Shown piece by piece: positions 18,718 through 28,252 of a stretch of DNA of 64,000 nucleotides. Source of the stretch: Pseudoalteromonas luteoviolacea S2607 (GTDB taxonomy: Bacteria; Pseudomonadota; Gammaproteobacteria; Enterobacterales; Alteromonadaceae); assembly GCF_001625575.1 (NCBI RefSeq), contig NZ_AUXV01000007.1, positions 124,001 to 188,000 on the forward strand, given 5' to 3'. Position numbers and translations under genes: made by a program. Within the stretch, counting starts at the first letter, position 1; the number at the start of each line of letters is the position of its first letter. The notes below the pieces were generated by a model that was not told the DNA's origin, searched no databases, and saw nothing but the letters and a program-made list of their open reading frames with translations.

Positions 18718-19695
18718 ATGCGACAACGTGGTTTTACATTAGTTGAAATAATGATCTCACTCTTTATTGGGGCAATTTTACTCGGGGGAGTTGTTGCCAC
18801 TTATGTGAGTATGCGCGTAACCACAAAAGACACCATGGCGATCGGCGAACTACAAGAAATTGGCCGTTTATCTTTAACTCTGCTACGTCGAGACTTAGAG
18901 CAAGTTGGTTTTTGGGGCACATTTTATGACCAAGGCTTTAGTAGCAATAATTCTGCTGGTCCTGCAAATCCGCCAGGAGACTGTTTTGGTGGCTTGAACA
19001 ATGGCAGTTTTCCAGCTGTAATCCCCACTAATTTTAGACCTATTTATGCTGACTATACGACAACAGGCAATGCACTGAGCTGCATTTCAGGTGCCAAAAA
19101 AAATACTGAAGTACTCCAGCTTAAGTTTCTGGAAGGAGATCAAATTACCAATGGTGTGGTAGACCAAAACAAGTACTACTTTATAGCGCAGCAAGAGCAG
19201 GCACAGTTTTTATCTGGACCTAATTTTACGGGGTTACCCAATGTTAATGCGACGCTTTGGCCATACAGTCATCATGTTTATTTTATCGAAGAGCAACTTA
19301 TTACCTTGAATAATCAGAAAGTGACAGTGCCCGTTCTACGAAGAAAACGATTAACGGTAAACGGGGATATGACAACAGAAACAGTCATTGAAGGCGTTGA
19401 AGATATCCGATATTTGTTTGGTATTGATATTGATGGTGATAGCAGAGTAGATAGTTATCGTAGCGTTGATAATATGACTGCGAGTGATTGGGAGCGCTCT
19501 GAAGGTGTATTAACGGTTCAGGTCATAGTACTGGTTAGATCGTTGGAGCCGGACCCTGGCATTAAATTGAAGAATCAAACTTATACGTTAGGGAATGATG
19601 GAGATAAGGTCGTTCATAACTTTTCTGACAACTACCGACGTACAGTGTTTTCGACCACAGTGCAACTTTATAATATGGGGTCATCGGCATGGTAA
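18718..19695 (+). CDS. pilW: type IV pilus minor pilin PilW
   Basis: A 325-residue prepilin. The leader MRQRG is cut before FTLVEIMISLFIGAILLGG. It is larger than other pilins, as is usual for PilW, with a long globular domain. The ATG at 18718 is chosen because it gives a classical 5-residue leader directly after pilV; the open frame extends further upstream inside pilV but has no pilin leader there. It overlaps pilX by 7 nt. Confidence 0.9.
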   Translation: MRQRGFTLVEIMISLFIGAILLGGVVATYVSMRVTTKDTMAIGELQEIGRLSLTLLRRDLEQVGFWGTFYDQGFSSNNSAGPANPPGDCFGGLNNGSFPAVIPTNFRPIYADYTTTGNALSCISGAKKNTEVLQLKFLEGDQITNGVVDQNKYYFIAQQEQAQFLSGPNFTGLPNVNATLWPYSHHVYFIEEQLITLNNQKVTVPVLRRKRLTVNGDMTTETVIEGVEDIRYLFGIDIDGDSRVDSYRSVDNMTASDWERSEGVLTVQVIVLVRSLEPDPGIKLKNQTYTLGNDGDKVVHNFSDNYRRTVFSTTVQLYNMGSSAW

Positions 19696-20180
19696 ATAAA
19701 CGTAATCAGCAAGGGATGGTATTGATAGTATCAATGGTACTTATCGTTGCGGTGACGAGTGTTGCTGTGACACTGATGAGCAGCAGTACCATTGATATAA
19801 AAATAACCAACGCAGCACAAGAACGCGAAGCTGCAGAAGCCTATCTAATGGGAGAAGTGCAGAGGCTGGTTAAAGATCAAAAGCAACTTTTTGGTGCCAG
19901 TAAATTCCACTTTACCAATGGCCAAATTGATGCCAATGATGATGGCGTGCATAAGTTTAAGGGCCAAGACCTAAACACCAAAATTGACTTTGAGTTGAAA
20001 AACTTGAACCGAGGTCAGCTAGAGGTCCCTTGCCCCAGAATTTACAGCTATACCGAGGGTGTCGTATGTAACATGACTGAGCTAAAGAGCTCAATTGAAT
20101 ATGGCGACCAAGGAAGACATACAGTCACAGTTATCATCGGCATTGGGCAAGAGATTCAAGATGTGAAGGCGAACCAATGA
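19689..20180 (+). CDS. pilX: type IV pilus assembly protein PilX
   Basis: A 163-residue minor pilin-like protein. The N-terminus has a short polar leader, then GMVLIVSMVLIVAVTSVAVTL, and like other PilX proteins it lacks the canonical Glu5. The EREAAEAY segment after the helix is a PilX hallmark. It works with PilV, PilW and PilE in the pilus-tip priming complex. It overlaps pilY1 by 4 nt (ATGA). Confidence 0.85.
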   Translation: MVNKRNQQGMVLIVSMVLIVAVTSVAVTLMSSSTIDIKITNAAQEREAAEAYLMGEVQRLVKDQKQLFGASKFHFTNGQIDANDDGVHKFKGQDLNTKIDFELKNLNRGQLEVPCPRIYSYTEGVVCNMTELKSSIEYGDQGRHTVTVIIGIGQEIQDVKANQ

Positions 20181-23100
20181 TGCTTAAGAAACTATTTACT
20201 TTCATATGCTTAATTTTTCTTGCGCCGGCTTTTGCCGAGGACATTGAGCTATATGTAAAACACGATGTAGGTGGAACTGAAAAGTCTCGCGTCATTTTGA
20301 TCTTTGACACATCGGGCAGTATGGCTTGGGATGTGAATGATGGGCAACGTTGTTACGAGTACAAAAATTTCAGAATACGCTCGGTAGATTGCTTTGATAC
20401 TTCAAAAACAAATAAGCGATGTTATAAATACAGAAATGGTCGATACCGCTCTTCAAATTGTGGTGACAGCCGATTAAAAGTTGCTAAAGAGGCAATGGTA
20501 TCTCTGGTTAACGACAATAAAGACTTTGATTTTGGCCTGATGCGATTGTATTCCAGTTCGGGTGGCTATGTATTGAACGGCCTTGGGGCAGATCCTAGTG
20601 TTGTAGTCAGTAAAATTAATAGCCTGCGTGCCAGTGGTAATACTCCTTTATCAGAAACTCTGTGGGAGGCTTATCTATACCTAACAGGCAGGGCTATTGA
20701 CTACGGCTACAATGGCGGTAACAACAGAGATAAATCGATAGAGTCAAACGGTTACTATAAATCACCGTTTGCCCCCGTTGTTGGTGAACCCGAAAGATGT
20801 GATACCTCGACTAACATCATTTTAATGACTGATGGTGATCCTACCAGTGATAGTGGTAAAAACAGCGCTATCAGCCAAACTTATTACAATACTTTTGGCT
20901 CTTACCCAAGCAAAGTATCTAATAACTACTTAAACTCTTTAGCGAAAATATTAAGAGGATCGCAAGATAAGCAGGTTGACTTATATCCGGCGACTGCAGA
21001 CAAACAAGATTTTGCGCGGGTGTATACCATCGGATTTGGTACGGGCATGTCAAATGCAGGTAAAACACTGTTAGAGAGAACAGGTAAAGTCGACGGTGGT
21101 GGAGATTATTTGCATGCGAATACGGCTTCTCAGCTGTCCAACGCACTCAAGCTAACTATCTCGAAAATTCGAGAGCAAAGTGACAGTTTTTCTGCGCCTT
21201 CCGTTTCTACTAGCAGTTCAGATTTGAGTCGCAGTGGTGATTCGGTTTACTTTACGATGTTCTACCCAGAAACGCACACGCGTTGGAGCGGAAACTTGAA
21301 AAAGCTCAAGGTGACGGGTGGTATCGTACATGGAATGGGAAGCACTGCAAATGCCATTAATGATAAAGGCCAAATTGGCAAGAGTGTGACCACATTCTGG
21401 TCCGAGCCTGCCAGTAAAGATGGTAATGTGGTATTGGAAGGGGGGATTAATTATCAACTTTCCAATCGTCAAACTAACCGTAAAATTTACTCGGACTTTG
21501 GTAAAGGTAAACTCTACAACTTTGATTACAACACCGCGCTAAATGCACACCAAGGTTCGCTGTCTAACCTTGCTGCCAAGTTTGCAACCTCGGGCTCTGA
21601 AGTATCAAATGTTATTAATTGGTCGCGAGGGCAAGACGTTGATGACGCCGACGGTGATAACAGCCGTACTGACCGAAGAAAAGATATTTTTGGTGACCCC
21701 TTACATTCACGTCCGGTAAGCATAGATTATGGTAACGGTGATTTACGCGTCATTGTTGGTACCAATGCAGGCTTTTTACATATGTTTAAGGATAATGGTA
21801 ATACGGTATCCGAGAGCTGGGCTTTCATACCTGATTCATTACTGGACATATTAAAGCCCCTGAAAGACCGTAAAAGAGACACTAAGCTATATGGTATGGA
21901 TGGTCCTATCACTGTTTATTTTTGGGATAAAAACGACAGTGGGGTTGTAGATTCTGGAGAAAAAGTTTGGCTGATTGCGGGTATGCGTCGCGGTGGCAAT
22001 GAATATTATGCATTTGATATCACCGTTCCCGACTTGCCAAAACTGATGTGGGGTGGGCCGATTAAAGGAGGCAGTGGAGCTTTTGCGGAATTAGGGCAAA
22101 CTTGGTCTAAGCCTATTGTATCGTTCATTACGGCACAACCAGATAAGCCAGTGCTCATATTTGGTGCAGGCTACGACACCAACAAAGACAATGTTGCTTT
22201 TTCAGATGATAGTAAGGGCCGCGGATTATACATTGTAGACCTACAAAGCGGTAACCCAGTTTGGTCATTGACGCCGGCAACTGGCTTTAAAGGAAAGCAT
22301 AGTATTGCCGCTGATGTGAGCGTGTTGGACTCCGACTATGACGGTTATATCGACAGAATATACGCGTCAGATACCGGCGGGGGAATTTGGCGAGTAGATA
22401 TTCCCAGTACCAAACCGGATGACAGAGATGCACCGTGGACGCACTTTATGTTCGCTAATCTGAGCGGTGCTCAAGACAACCAAAAGAGACGCTTTTTTTA
22501 CCGCCCGATGGTTGCAAGAACTTATTTTAGTAAAGTCACACTTGAAAATGTAGATGGTAAAATTACGAAAATTCGCAGAGATGTGCCCTATGAAGGGATC
22601 CTGATTGGGAGTGGTAACCGTGCTAAACCAACTTCGACCTTCGTGAAAAACTTCTTATTCATGTTACGTGATGAAAACACTAAAACAAAGTCCTTTAAAG
22701 CTGGAAGTATACCCGCGGCTATTCGTACCGGTCAGTTGTTAAATGTGACCAATGACCCCTTTAAGGCGAATCTAAGTAGCTATGACAACTTTACGGATAA
22801 AGAAGCAGAACTGGGTAGTGCCAAAGGGTGGCGCATTGCGCTGGGGTCTGGTGAAAAGTCGTTGTCAGCTGCAACAGCCATTGGGGGGCTAGCATATTTC
22901 ACTTCCTTTTCTCCGACAACGGTATCAGAAAATCAATGTAGCATCGGAGAGGGCACTGGGTACCTTTACATCGTGCATTTGCATTATGGCATGCAGGTAT
23001 TTCAAAAGCGCCGCTATCGTACGACTGCAACGTTACCTGATACACCAAGAACACACTATGATGTATATGTAGATCCAAACACGAATAAAAAGTCGGTTAA

Positions 23101-23320
23101 AGCTAAAATTATTAGCCCAACCGTTATCAAAGAAGACGCAGTAGATGAAATGTTTGGGGGTAACCCTGCTGATGGCATAACACCGCAGCGCTTAGAACCA
23201 CCAGGTATTTATAAAAATAAAGATGGTTCGGCAAATGTGCCAGGCGTATCGTCGCTAGAGATTACATATGAAACAAGACAATTGTTTATCTATAAGAAAG
23301 AAGACAATGATGAAAAATAG
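20177..23320 (+). CDS. pilY1: type IV pilus tip adhesin PilY1
   Basis: A 1047-residue secreted protein with a signal peptide (about 1-20, ending AFA). The N-terminal von Willebrand A domain has the MIDAS motif DTSGS at residues 44-48 and [10 protein letters not shown] further on. The C-terminal half is a PilY1 beta-propeller with the calcium loop DKNDSGVVD at residues 584-592, which in Pseudomonas controls pilus extension and retraction. Residues 58-95, just after the MIDAS, contain a duplicated Cys-rich unit (RCY.YKN.R.RS..C and [15 protein letters not shown]) that I do not know from PilY1 generally. The gene overlaps pilE. Confidence 0.93.
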   Translation: MMLKKLFTFICLIFLAPAFAEDIELYVKHDVGGTEKSRVILIFDTSGSMAWDVNDGQRCYEYKNFRIRSVDCFDTSKTNKRCYKYRNGRYRSSNCGDSRLKVAKEAMVSLVNDNKDFDFGLMRLYSSSGGYVLNGLGADPSVVVSKINSLRASGNTPLSETLWEAYLYLTGRAIDYGYNGGNNRDKSIESNGYYKSPFAPVVGEPERCDTSTNIILMTDGDPTSDSGKNSAISQTYYNTFGSYPSKVSNNYLNSLAKILRGSQDKQVDLYPATADKQDFARVYTIGFGTGMSNAGKTLLERTGKVDGGGDYLHANTASQLSNALKLTISKIREQSDSFSAPSVSTSSSDLSRSGDSVYFTMFYPETHTRWSGNLKKLKVTGGIVHGMGSTANAINDKGQIGKSVTTFWSEPASKDGNVVLEGGINYQLSNRQTNRKIYSDFGKGKLYNFDYNTALNAHQGSLSNLAAKFATSGSEVSNVINWSRGQDVDDADGDNSRTDRRKDIFGDPLHSRPVSIDYGNGDLRVIVGTNAGFLHMFKDNGNTVSESWAFIPDSLLDILKPLKDRKRDTKLYGMDGPITVYFWDKNDSGVVDSGEKVWLIAGMRRGGNEYYAFDITVPDLPKLMWGGPIKGGSGAFAELGQTWSKPIVSFITAQPDKPVLIFGAGYDTNKDNVAFSDDSKGRGLYIVDLQSGNPVWSLTPATGFKGKHSIAADVSVLDSDYDGYIDRIYASDTGGGIWRVDIPSTKPDDRDAPWTHFMFANLSGAQDNQKRRFFYRPMVARTYFSKVTLENVDGKITKIRRDVPYEGILIGSGNRAKPTSTFVKNFLFMLRDENTKTKSFKAGSIPAAIRTGQLLNVTNDPFKANLSSYDNFTDKEAELGSAKGWRIALGSGEKSLSAATAIGGLAYFTSFSPTTVSENQCSIGEGTGYLYIVHLHYGMQVFQKRRYRTTATLPDTPRTHYDVYVDPNTNKKSVKAKIISPTVIKEDAVDEMFGGNPADGITPQRLEPPGIYKNKDGSANVPGVSSLEITYETRQLFIYKKEDNDEK

Positions 23321-23726
23321 AGAAAGTTCAGCTAAAGGGTTTACCTTGATTGAGTTGATGATAGTAGTCGCGATACTCGGTATTTTGGCCACACTGGCTT
23401 ACCCGAATTACCAAGGGTATTTACAACGAGCTGCTCGAGCTGAGGCGATGACGATATTGCTTGATGCCGCTAATAAACAAGAGCAGTATTTTGTCGATAA
23501 TAGAGAATACGCGAGCAGCCTGTCTGATATTGGTGTTCCGACAACGAGTGGAAATGGATATTTTACAATCACGGTTGCTTTAGCGAATGGTGGCTATACG
23601 CTAACTGCAACGGCGGCCAGTGGTCCAGTAAACGGCGACCTTGTATGCACGAGTATGTCTCTGAATAATTTGGGTATTAAATCCATAACTGGCACCGGCA
23701 GCGTTGATCAGTGCTGGGAGCGTTAA
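23307..23726 (+). CDS. pilE: type IV minor pilin PilE
   Basis: A prepilin of 139 residues. The leader ends KG and is followed by [22 protein letters not shown], then a globular domain with YFTITVAL and a C-terminal Cys pair (LVCTSMS and DQCWER). The ATG at 23307 has AGAAAGAAG just upstream; an earlier ATG at 23268 inside pilY1 would give an overlong leader. It is the last gene of the pilV operon, and its TAA interlocks with the stop of the converging FimT-like gene (TTAA). Confidence 0.92.
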   Translation: MMKNRESSAKGFTLIELMIVVAILGILATLAYPNYQGYLQRAARAEAMTILLDAANKQEQYFVDNREYASSLSDIGVPTTSGNGYFTITVALANGGYTLTATAASGPVNGDLVCTSMSLNNLGIKSITGTGSVDQCWER

Positions 23727-24250
23727 TCACAAAGCTGAGTGTCTTTTAAAGTAGTTCGCCCTGTTACGCTAAGTGAGAGGGCTTTACCAGATTTAGTGCC
23801 ATCGCGATGCTGGATGCAATAAACAAATGTGCCATTGGCCAAACCCCAAGTCGAACCGGTATGCTTGAATATAACAGCATGTCTTGGGTAAATTAGCTCA
23901 TCTACTGTGGGAATTTGCCCTAACACTCGTAGTTTAATATCTTGGCTATCAAACTCCCGCAGCCGACCCCTATCAATGAAAATTGTCAGCTCTTTATGCC
24001 ACACCGAGCGTGTACACCGATTTTTTAATAATGGACACAAAGTAACTCGCTCGCCGCTATAAATGGCTTTCAGTCTTGCATAACTAATAGCTCTGTCTAT
24101 GGATGTTAGCATCCGCTTTGGCCTATCAAGGATTAACAGCTCAGAAAATGACGGGATCCCCATTGCAATCAAAACGGCGCTGATGAGGCCTACGATAATG
24201 AGTTCGAAGAGAGAAAACCCTCGCATTGCAAGCCCGAAAGGCTTTTTCAT
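23723..24250 (-). CDS. FimT/GspH-like pseudopilin (first of two)
   Basis: A 175-residue prepilin-like protein. The leader runs to MRG, then [20 protein letters not shown] with Glu5, and the rest shows the GspH/FimT pattern ([24 protein letters not shown], then a C-terminal segment with FVYCIQ). FimT/FimU proteins are minor pilins, and FimT can bind DNA in natural transformation. The ATG at 24250 is chosen over 24268 because AAGGAGAG sits 5-6 nt upstream. Unlike Pseudomonas, where fimT/fimU precede pilV in the same direction, this gene converges on pilE. Confidence 0.82.
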   Translation of the reverse strand: MKKPFGLAMRGFSLFELIIVGLISAVLIAMGIPSFSELLILDRPKRMLTSIDRAISYARLKAIYSGERVTLCPLLKNRCTRSVWHKELTIFIDRGRLREFDSQDIKLRVLGQIPTVDELIYPRHAVIFKHTGSTWGLANGTFVYCIQHRDGTKSGKALSLSVTGRTTLKDTQLCD

Positions 24251-24278
24251 AACGGCTCTCCTTGCCAAATAAATGAAG

Positions 24279-24290
24279 ATCTAGCTAGAT
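24279..24290. promoter_or_regulatory. 12-bp palindrome upstream of the FimT-like gene
   Basis: ATCTAGCTAGAT is a perfect palindrome about 30 bp before the start of the first FimT-like gene on the minus strand. It could be a regulator site. The rest of the 279-bp gap between the two FimT-like genes shows AT-rich sequence and no further gene. Confidence 0.35.
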
Positions 24291-24512
24291 GATTATCACA
24301 CTAGGTACATAGTGCTAGCCAACACCAGCGAGAATAAATGGGGTATAGGAGGTGAAAGTATTATATTGTGCGGACTTTCAAGTGGCCGAGATACAAACTA
24401 GCGCTTTGGCACACGCATATTTTTATTATTTGTAATGCAGTATGGATGCTTATTTAATGAATGAGTTAATGTATATATACAGGGGCAAGCTCATCACATC
24501 GGGCTTGATAGG

Positions 24513-24542
24513 TTGCACCCTGTATCTTGTTACAGGGTGCAA
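24513..24542. terminator. hairpin overlapping the stop of the second FimT-like gene
   Basis: TTGCACCCTGTA and TACAGGGTGCAA form a 12-bp perfect stem around a TCTTGT loop, spanning the stop codon at 24530-24532. There is no long T-run on the minus-strand side. It is a likely RNA 3'-end structure. Confidence 0.6.
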
Positions 24543-25072
24543 TTGTTTGTTGTATTTCCGGTGTACAATGCGGTACCGGCTTGGGTAATACTTAGGCTCT
24601 GATTTTGTGCATTCGCACCATTTGGACAATACACAAAGTCACCATTTTGGCCATTGCCTAATCTGCCACTAGAGTCAAACTTTAAAGAAGCAACTGGGTA
24701 GTTTAGCGTGTCATTTGTGCTGACTTTTTCCATGACTCTTAGCAAGTCATCACTACTTGCAGAATAAGTACCGTTGTTATCCCTATCTAAAAAAATAACA
24801 ATTCGGTTGCTTTGCCAGTTGGTTGTACAAGTAAAGTCTTGATTAGCTATGAGTAAGCTTTCTATAGCCGGGCAAAGAATGACGATTTCATCACTGGCTG
24901 TTGCTTTAGCGCGTGCAAATGTCACACTGCGTTTTAACTCAAGCAAAAAACTTTCTGCACGGTTGTCTTGGAAGGTGGAATGTGTAAACGAATAAGTTAA
25001 ACCTGCAAGTACGCCTAAAATAGCGATTGTAATTAACAGTTCAAGTAAGCTCATGCCCCGTTGATGCTGCAT
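24530..25072 (-). CDS. FimT/GspH-like pseudopilin (second of two)
   Basis: A 180-residue prepilin-like protein. The leader MQHQRG is followed by MSLLELLITIAILGVLAGLTYSF with Glu5. The GspH/FimT body contains FLLELKRSVTFARAKATASDEIVILCP, and Cys residues recur near the C-terminus (VYCPNG and NNCTL). The ATG at 25072 has CAGGAG five bases upstream; the longer frame to 25135 has no pilin-like leader. Both FimT-like proteins share the order of features but differ in sequence, suggesting an old duplication. They are likely tip minor pilins or transformation pilins. Confidence 0.85.
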   Translation of the reverse strand: MQHQRGMSLLELLITIAILGVLAGLTYSFTHSTFQDNRAESFLLELKRSVTFARAKATASDEIVILCPAIESLLIANQDFTCTTNWQSNRIVIFLDRDNNGTYSASSDDLLRVMEKVSTNDTLNYPVASLKFDSSGRLGNGQNGDFVYCPNGANAQNQSLSITQAGTALYTGNTTNNCTL

Positions 25073-25170
25073 ATTAAGCTCCTGATACATGTAATTGGGA
25101 TACTTTATATTGCGCCTTTTCAATATTTTATTCAATACCTTTGTTTGCCTTGCTTGGCCCTATTGTCTAA

Positions 25171-25542
<372 letters not shown>

Positions 25543-25554
25543 CAGCCCCTATGT

Positions 25555-25576
25555 TCGGGCATCATCGGATGCCCGA
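25555..25576. terminator. shared terminator between glnB and bamD
   Basis: TCGGGCAT and ATGCCCGA form an 8-bp perfect stem with a 6-nt loop, midway between the converging stops of glnB and bamD. The T-content after the stem is modest. Confidence 0.55.
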
Positions 25577-25584
25577 TTAGTTAC

Positions 25585-26343
25585 TTAGCGTTGGTTTAAC
25601 GCCCTTGTTTTTCTTACGTGTTCACTTAACTCTGTAAGACCTAACTTATCGTAACTCTTTTCCATCATATCTAACGCTTCAAGTAAATAACTGCTTTGAG
25701 AATAATGCTCAACGACATACTTACCTCTATTTGCAGCAGCTAGGTATGCTTCACGTTCAAAGTAATAAGTGGCTATTTTTAGCTCATAACGTGCCATTTT
25801 ATTCAATAACCAAGCGAGTCTTTTCTTTGCTTCAGGAGTGTAGCTACTGTCAGGGTAGTTTTTAACCAGAGTTGATAAATCTTGAAATGCGACACGAGTT
25901 TTACTGACATCACGATCAGCGCGGTCTACACCGAAGTAGTCTTGAAAGGCGTTTTCATCAGCTTTGATGTTGATTAATCCACGCATGTAGTACATGTAAT
26001 CAAGATTCTTGTGATTTGGGTTTAGACGAATAAAACGATCCACAGTCGCGAGTGCTTGATCTGTGTTACCAGTTTGATAGAAAGCGTACACCAAATCCAT
26101 TTGTACTTGTCTTGAATAAGGGCCAAATGGATAGCGAGCATTAATCGCGCCTAATAATTGAATCGCTCTGGCGTAAAGGCCTGAGTCCAACGTTTGTTTA
26201 GCATCTTCATATAGCGCCTGTACCGACTTATTTGGTACGCGTTCTATTTCTTCTTGTTCTGGGGCTGAAGAACATGCGGCTAATCCTAGTATCGATGCGC
26301 TTATTACGACTGCTGTAGCGCGTTTTCCCAACTTCATTATCAT
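25585..26343 (-). CDS. bamD: outer-membrane assembly lipoprotein BamD
   Basis: A 252-residue lipoprotein with signal peptide and lipobox LAAC (Cys24), then five TPR-like helical repeats, for example SVQALYEDAKQTLDSGLYARAIQLLGAINARYP by pattern and TGNTDQALATVDRFI. BamD is the essential partner of BamA in inserting beta-barrel proteins, among them the TonB receptors of this window. Divergent from rluD, as in Escherichia coli and relatives. Confidence 0.95.
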   Translation of the reverse strand: MIMKLGKRATAVVISASILGLAACSSAPEQEEIERVPNKSVQALYEDAKQTLDSGLYARAIQLLGAINARYPFGPYSRQVQMDLVYAFYQTGNTDQALATVDRFIRLNPNHKNLDYMYYMRGLINIKADENAFQDYFGVDRADRDVSKTRVAFQDLSTLVKNYPDSSYTPEAKKRLAWLLNKMARYELKIATYYFEREAYLAAANRGKYVVEHYSQSSYLLEALDMMEKSYDKLGLTELSEHVRKTRALNQR

Positions 26344-26466
26344 TTTATTTTACTACCTTCGTTGTCTTCGGCTAGGCCAAGTCGGTAAAACCGAGTAAAC
26401 TATGCATTTATGCGATTCTAACCCAGTCGAGCGAGGCTTGCACTGGTAATTTAGGTAAAGTTACAC

Positions 26467-27444
26467 ATGTCAGAGCAAATTTCTCTACAAGCCGAAGTGC
26501 CAATCGAGTTAGGCGGTAAACGTCTAGACCAAATATTAGCGCAATTGTTCCCTGATTTTTCACGTTCAAGAATAAAAACTTGGATATTAGATGAAAAAGT
26601 AACAGTGAATGGTCAAATATTGAGCACGCCAAAAGAAAAGCTGTTCGGCGGCGAACTCGTAGAGATCGAAACACAAATTGAAGCAGAGCGAGAATACGAA
26701 GCGCAAGACATCGCGCTAGATATTGTCTATGAAGATGATGACATCTTAGTGATTAACAAGCCAATGGGGCTAGTCGTACACCCCGGTGCGGGCAACCCAA
26801 ATGGCACAGTATTGAATGCTTTGTTGCACCATCACCCTGATATTATTAATGTGCCGCGTGCAGGTATCGTGCACCGCTTGGATAAAGACACCACAGGTCT
26901 AATGGTGGTTGCCAAAACGATTCAGGCACAAACGCATTTAGTCAAAAACCTTCAGGCGAGAACCAATTTTACTCGTGAATACGAAGCGATCTGTAATGGT
27001 ACCATGACAGCGGGTGGTATGATTGAAAAGCCAATAGGGCGTCATGCAACGAAGCGTACGCATATGGCAGTTCATGAGATGGGTAAGCCGGCCATCACAC
27101 ACTATCGAGTTGCTGAAAAATTTAGAGCTCATACGAGATTGAGATTGCGCTTGGAAACGGGTCGTACCCACCAAATCCGAGTTCATATGGCCTATTTAAA
27201 GCATCCATTAATTGGCGATCAATTGTATGGTGGTAGACCTTGTCCGCCTAAAAATGCTTCGGAGTCTTTCTTGGATACTCTTCGTGGTTTCAAAAGACAA
27301 GCGCTCCACGCAGTTAAGTTGAGCATCGCTCATCCTATCACAGGTGAAATGATGACTTGGGAAGCGCCTATCCCCGATGATATGCAAGCACTTACTGATG
27401 TACTACGACATGACAGTAAGGAAAATCCGCAAATTGAGTACTAA
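26467..27444 (+). CDS. rluD: 23S rRNA pseudouridine(1911/1915/1917) synthase RluD
   Basis: A 325-residue pseudouridine synthase. An N-terminal S4 RNA-binding domain (RLDQILAQLFPDFSRSRIKTWI) is followed by the RluA-type catalytic domain with the catalytic Asp in GIVHRLDKDTTGLMVVAK and the ETGRTHQIRVH motif. It modifies helix 69 of 23S rRNA. It overlaps the start of pgeF, the conserved order bamD/rluD-pgeF-clpB. Confidence 0.96.
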   Translation: MSEQISLQAEVPIELGGKRLDQILAQLFPDFSRSRIKTWILDEKVTVNGQILSTPKEKLFGGELVEIETQIEAEREYEAQDIALDIVYEDDDILVINKPMGLVVHPGAGNPNGTVLNALLHHHPDIINVPRAGIVHRLDKDTTGLMVVAKTIQAQTHLVKNLQARTNFTREYEAICNGTMTAGGMIEKPIGRHATKRTHMAVHEMGKPAITHYRVAEKFRAHTRLRLRLETGRTHQIRVHMAYLKHPLIGDQLYGGRPCPPKNASESFLDTLRGFKRQALHAVKLSIAHPITGEMMTWEAPIPDDMQALTDVLRHDSKENPQIEY

Positions 27445-28174
27445 CTCTGTACTATTGCCAAGTTGGCCGTTACAAAGCCAAATCGGTGCTGTTTCCAGCA
27501 CCCGCTTGGGTGGGTATTCATCAGCGCCTTTCGATGAGTTGAATCTCGCTTATCATGTAGGTGACAAGGAACAAGATGTTGCTAAAAATCGTACAGTACT
27601 AAGTGCTTACTTACCCGCTGAGGCCCTGTGGATAGAACAAGTGCACGGCAATCAAGTTCATGTATTGAATAAAGACACAGATACATCGACGCTAGTTCGA
27701 GCAGATGCCATGTATACCAACCTTAGGCGTAGGCCTTTGGCCATTATGACAGCTGATTGTTTACCCATTTTGCTGGCTACGAAACAAGGGGACGAAGTCG
27801 CCGCTATTCATGGTGGTTGGCGACCCTTGGCGGGCAATATTATTGCCAATACCCTCCGTCATTTTAGCGCAAGTTCCACAGAGGTCATGGCTTGGCTTGG
27901 GCCTGCAATTGGCGCAACAGCTTTTGAAGTCGGTGCTGAGGTTCGTCAAGCTTTTATCGAGCAAGGAGAAGCGTATCGTCAGGCATTCAGCCCCACTGCT
28001 TCGAATAAATACATGGCTGATATTTTCTTAATTGCAAAGCTGCAATTACATGCTCTTGGGGTAACATCTGTGCATGGTGGAAACTTGTGCACTGTATCCC
28101 ATCCAGAGCTGTTTTTCTCATACCGTCGTGACGGGCAGTGTGGCAGAATGGCAACCGTGATCTGGCGCAAATAA
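27434..28174 (+). CDS. pgeF: PgeF/YfiH multicopper-oxidase-like protein (purine nucleoside phosphorylase / peptidoglycan editing factor)
   Basis: A 246-residue YfiH/LACC1-family protein. Metal-site residues lie in MTADCLPILL and AIHGGWRPLAGN, with further motifs WLGPAIG, FEVGAEVR and FFSYRRDGQCGRMA. The family is linked to purine nucleoside cleavage and to excluding wrong residues from peptidoglycan precursors. I place the start at TTG 27434, with AAGGAAA nine bases upstream, because the protein then begins just before VLLPSWP as in relatives. An ATG at 27410 lacks a ribosome site. It overlaps rluD by 11 nt. Confidence 0.88.
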   Translation: MSTNSVLLPSWPLQSQIGAVSSTRLGGYSSAPFDELNLAYHVGDKEQDVAKNRTVLSAYLPAEALWIEQVHGNQVHVLNKDTDTSTLVRADAMYTNLRRRPLAIMTADCLPILLATKQGDEVAAIHGGWRPLAGNIIANTLRHFSASSTEVMAWLGPAIGATAFEVGAEVRQAFIEQGEAYRQAFSPTASNKYMADIFLIAKLQLHALGVTSVHGGNLCTVSHPELFFSYRRDGQCGRMATVIWRK

Positions 28175-28187
28175 ATTAAACTTACCA

Positions 28188-28217
28188 CTTGATCCTGCAT
28201 GACTGAGGACCCACTTT
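28188..28217 (+). promoter_or_regulatory. heat-shock (sigma-32) promoter of clpB
   Basis: CTTGATC (28188-28194) and CCCACTTT (28210-28217) are 15 bp apart, close to the sigma-32 pattern CTTGAAA and CCCCATNT. It lies 36 bp before the clpB ATG. Confidence 0.6.
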
Positions 28218-28252
28218 AATAGGTAGTTTAGATTACTTAGGTGTGAAATCTC

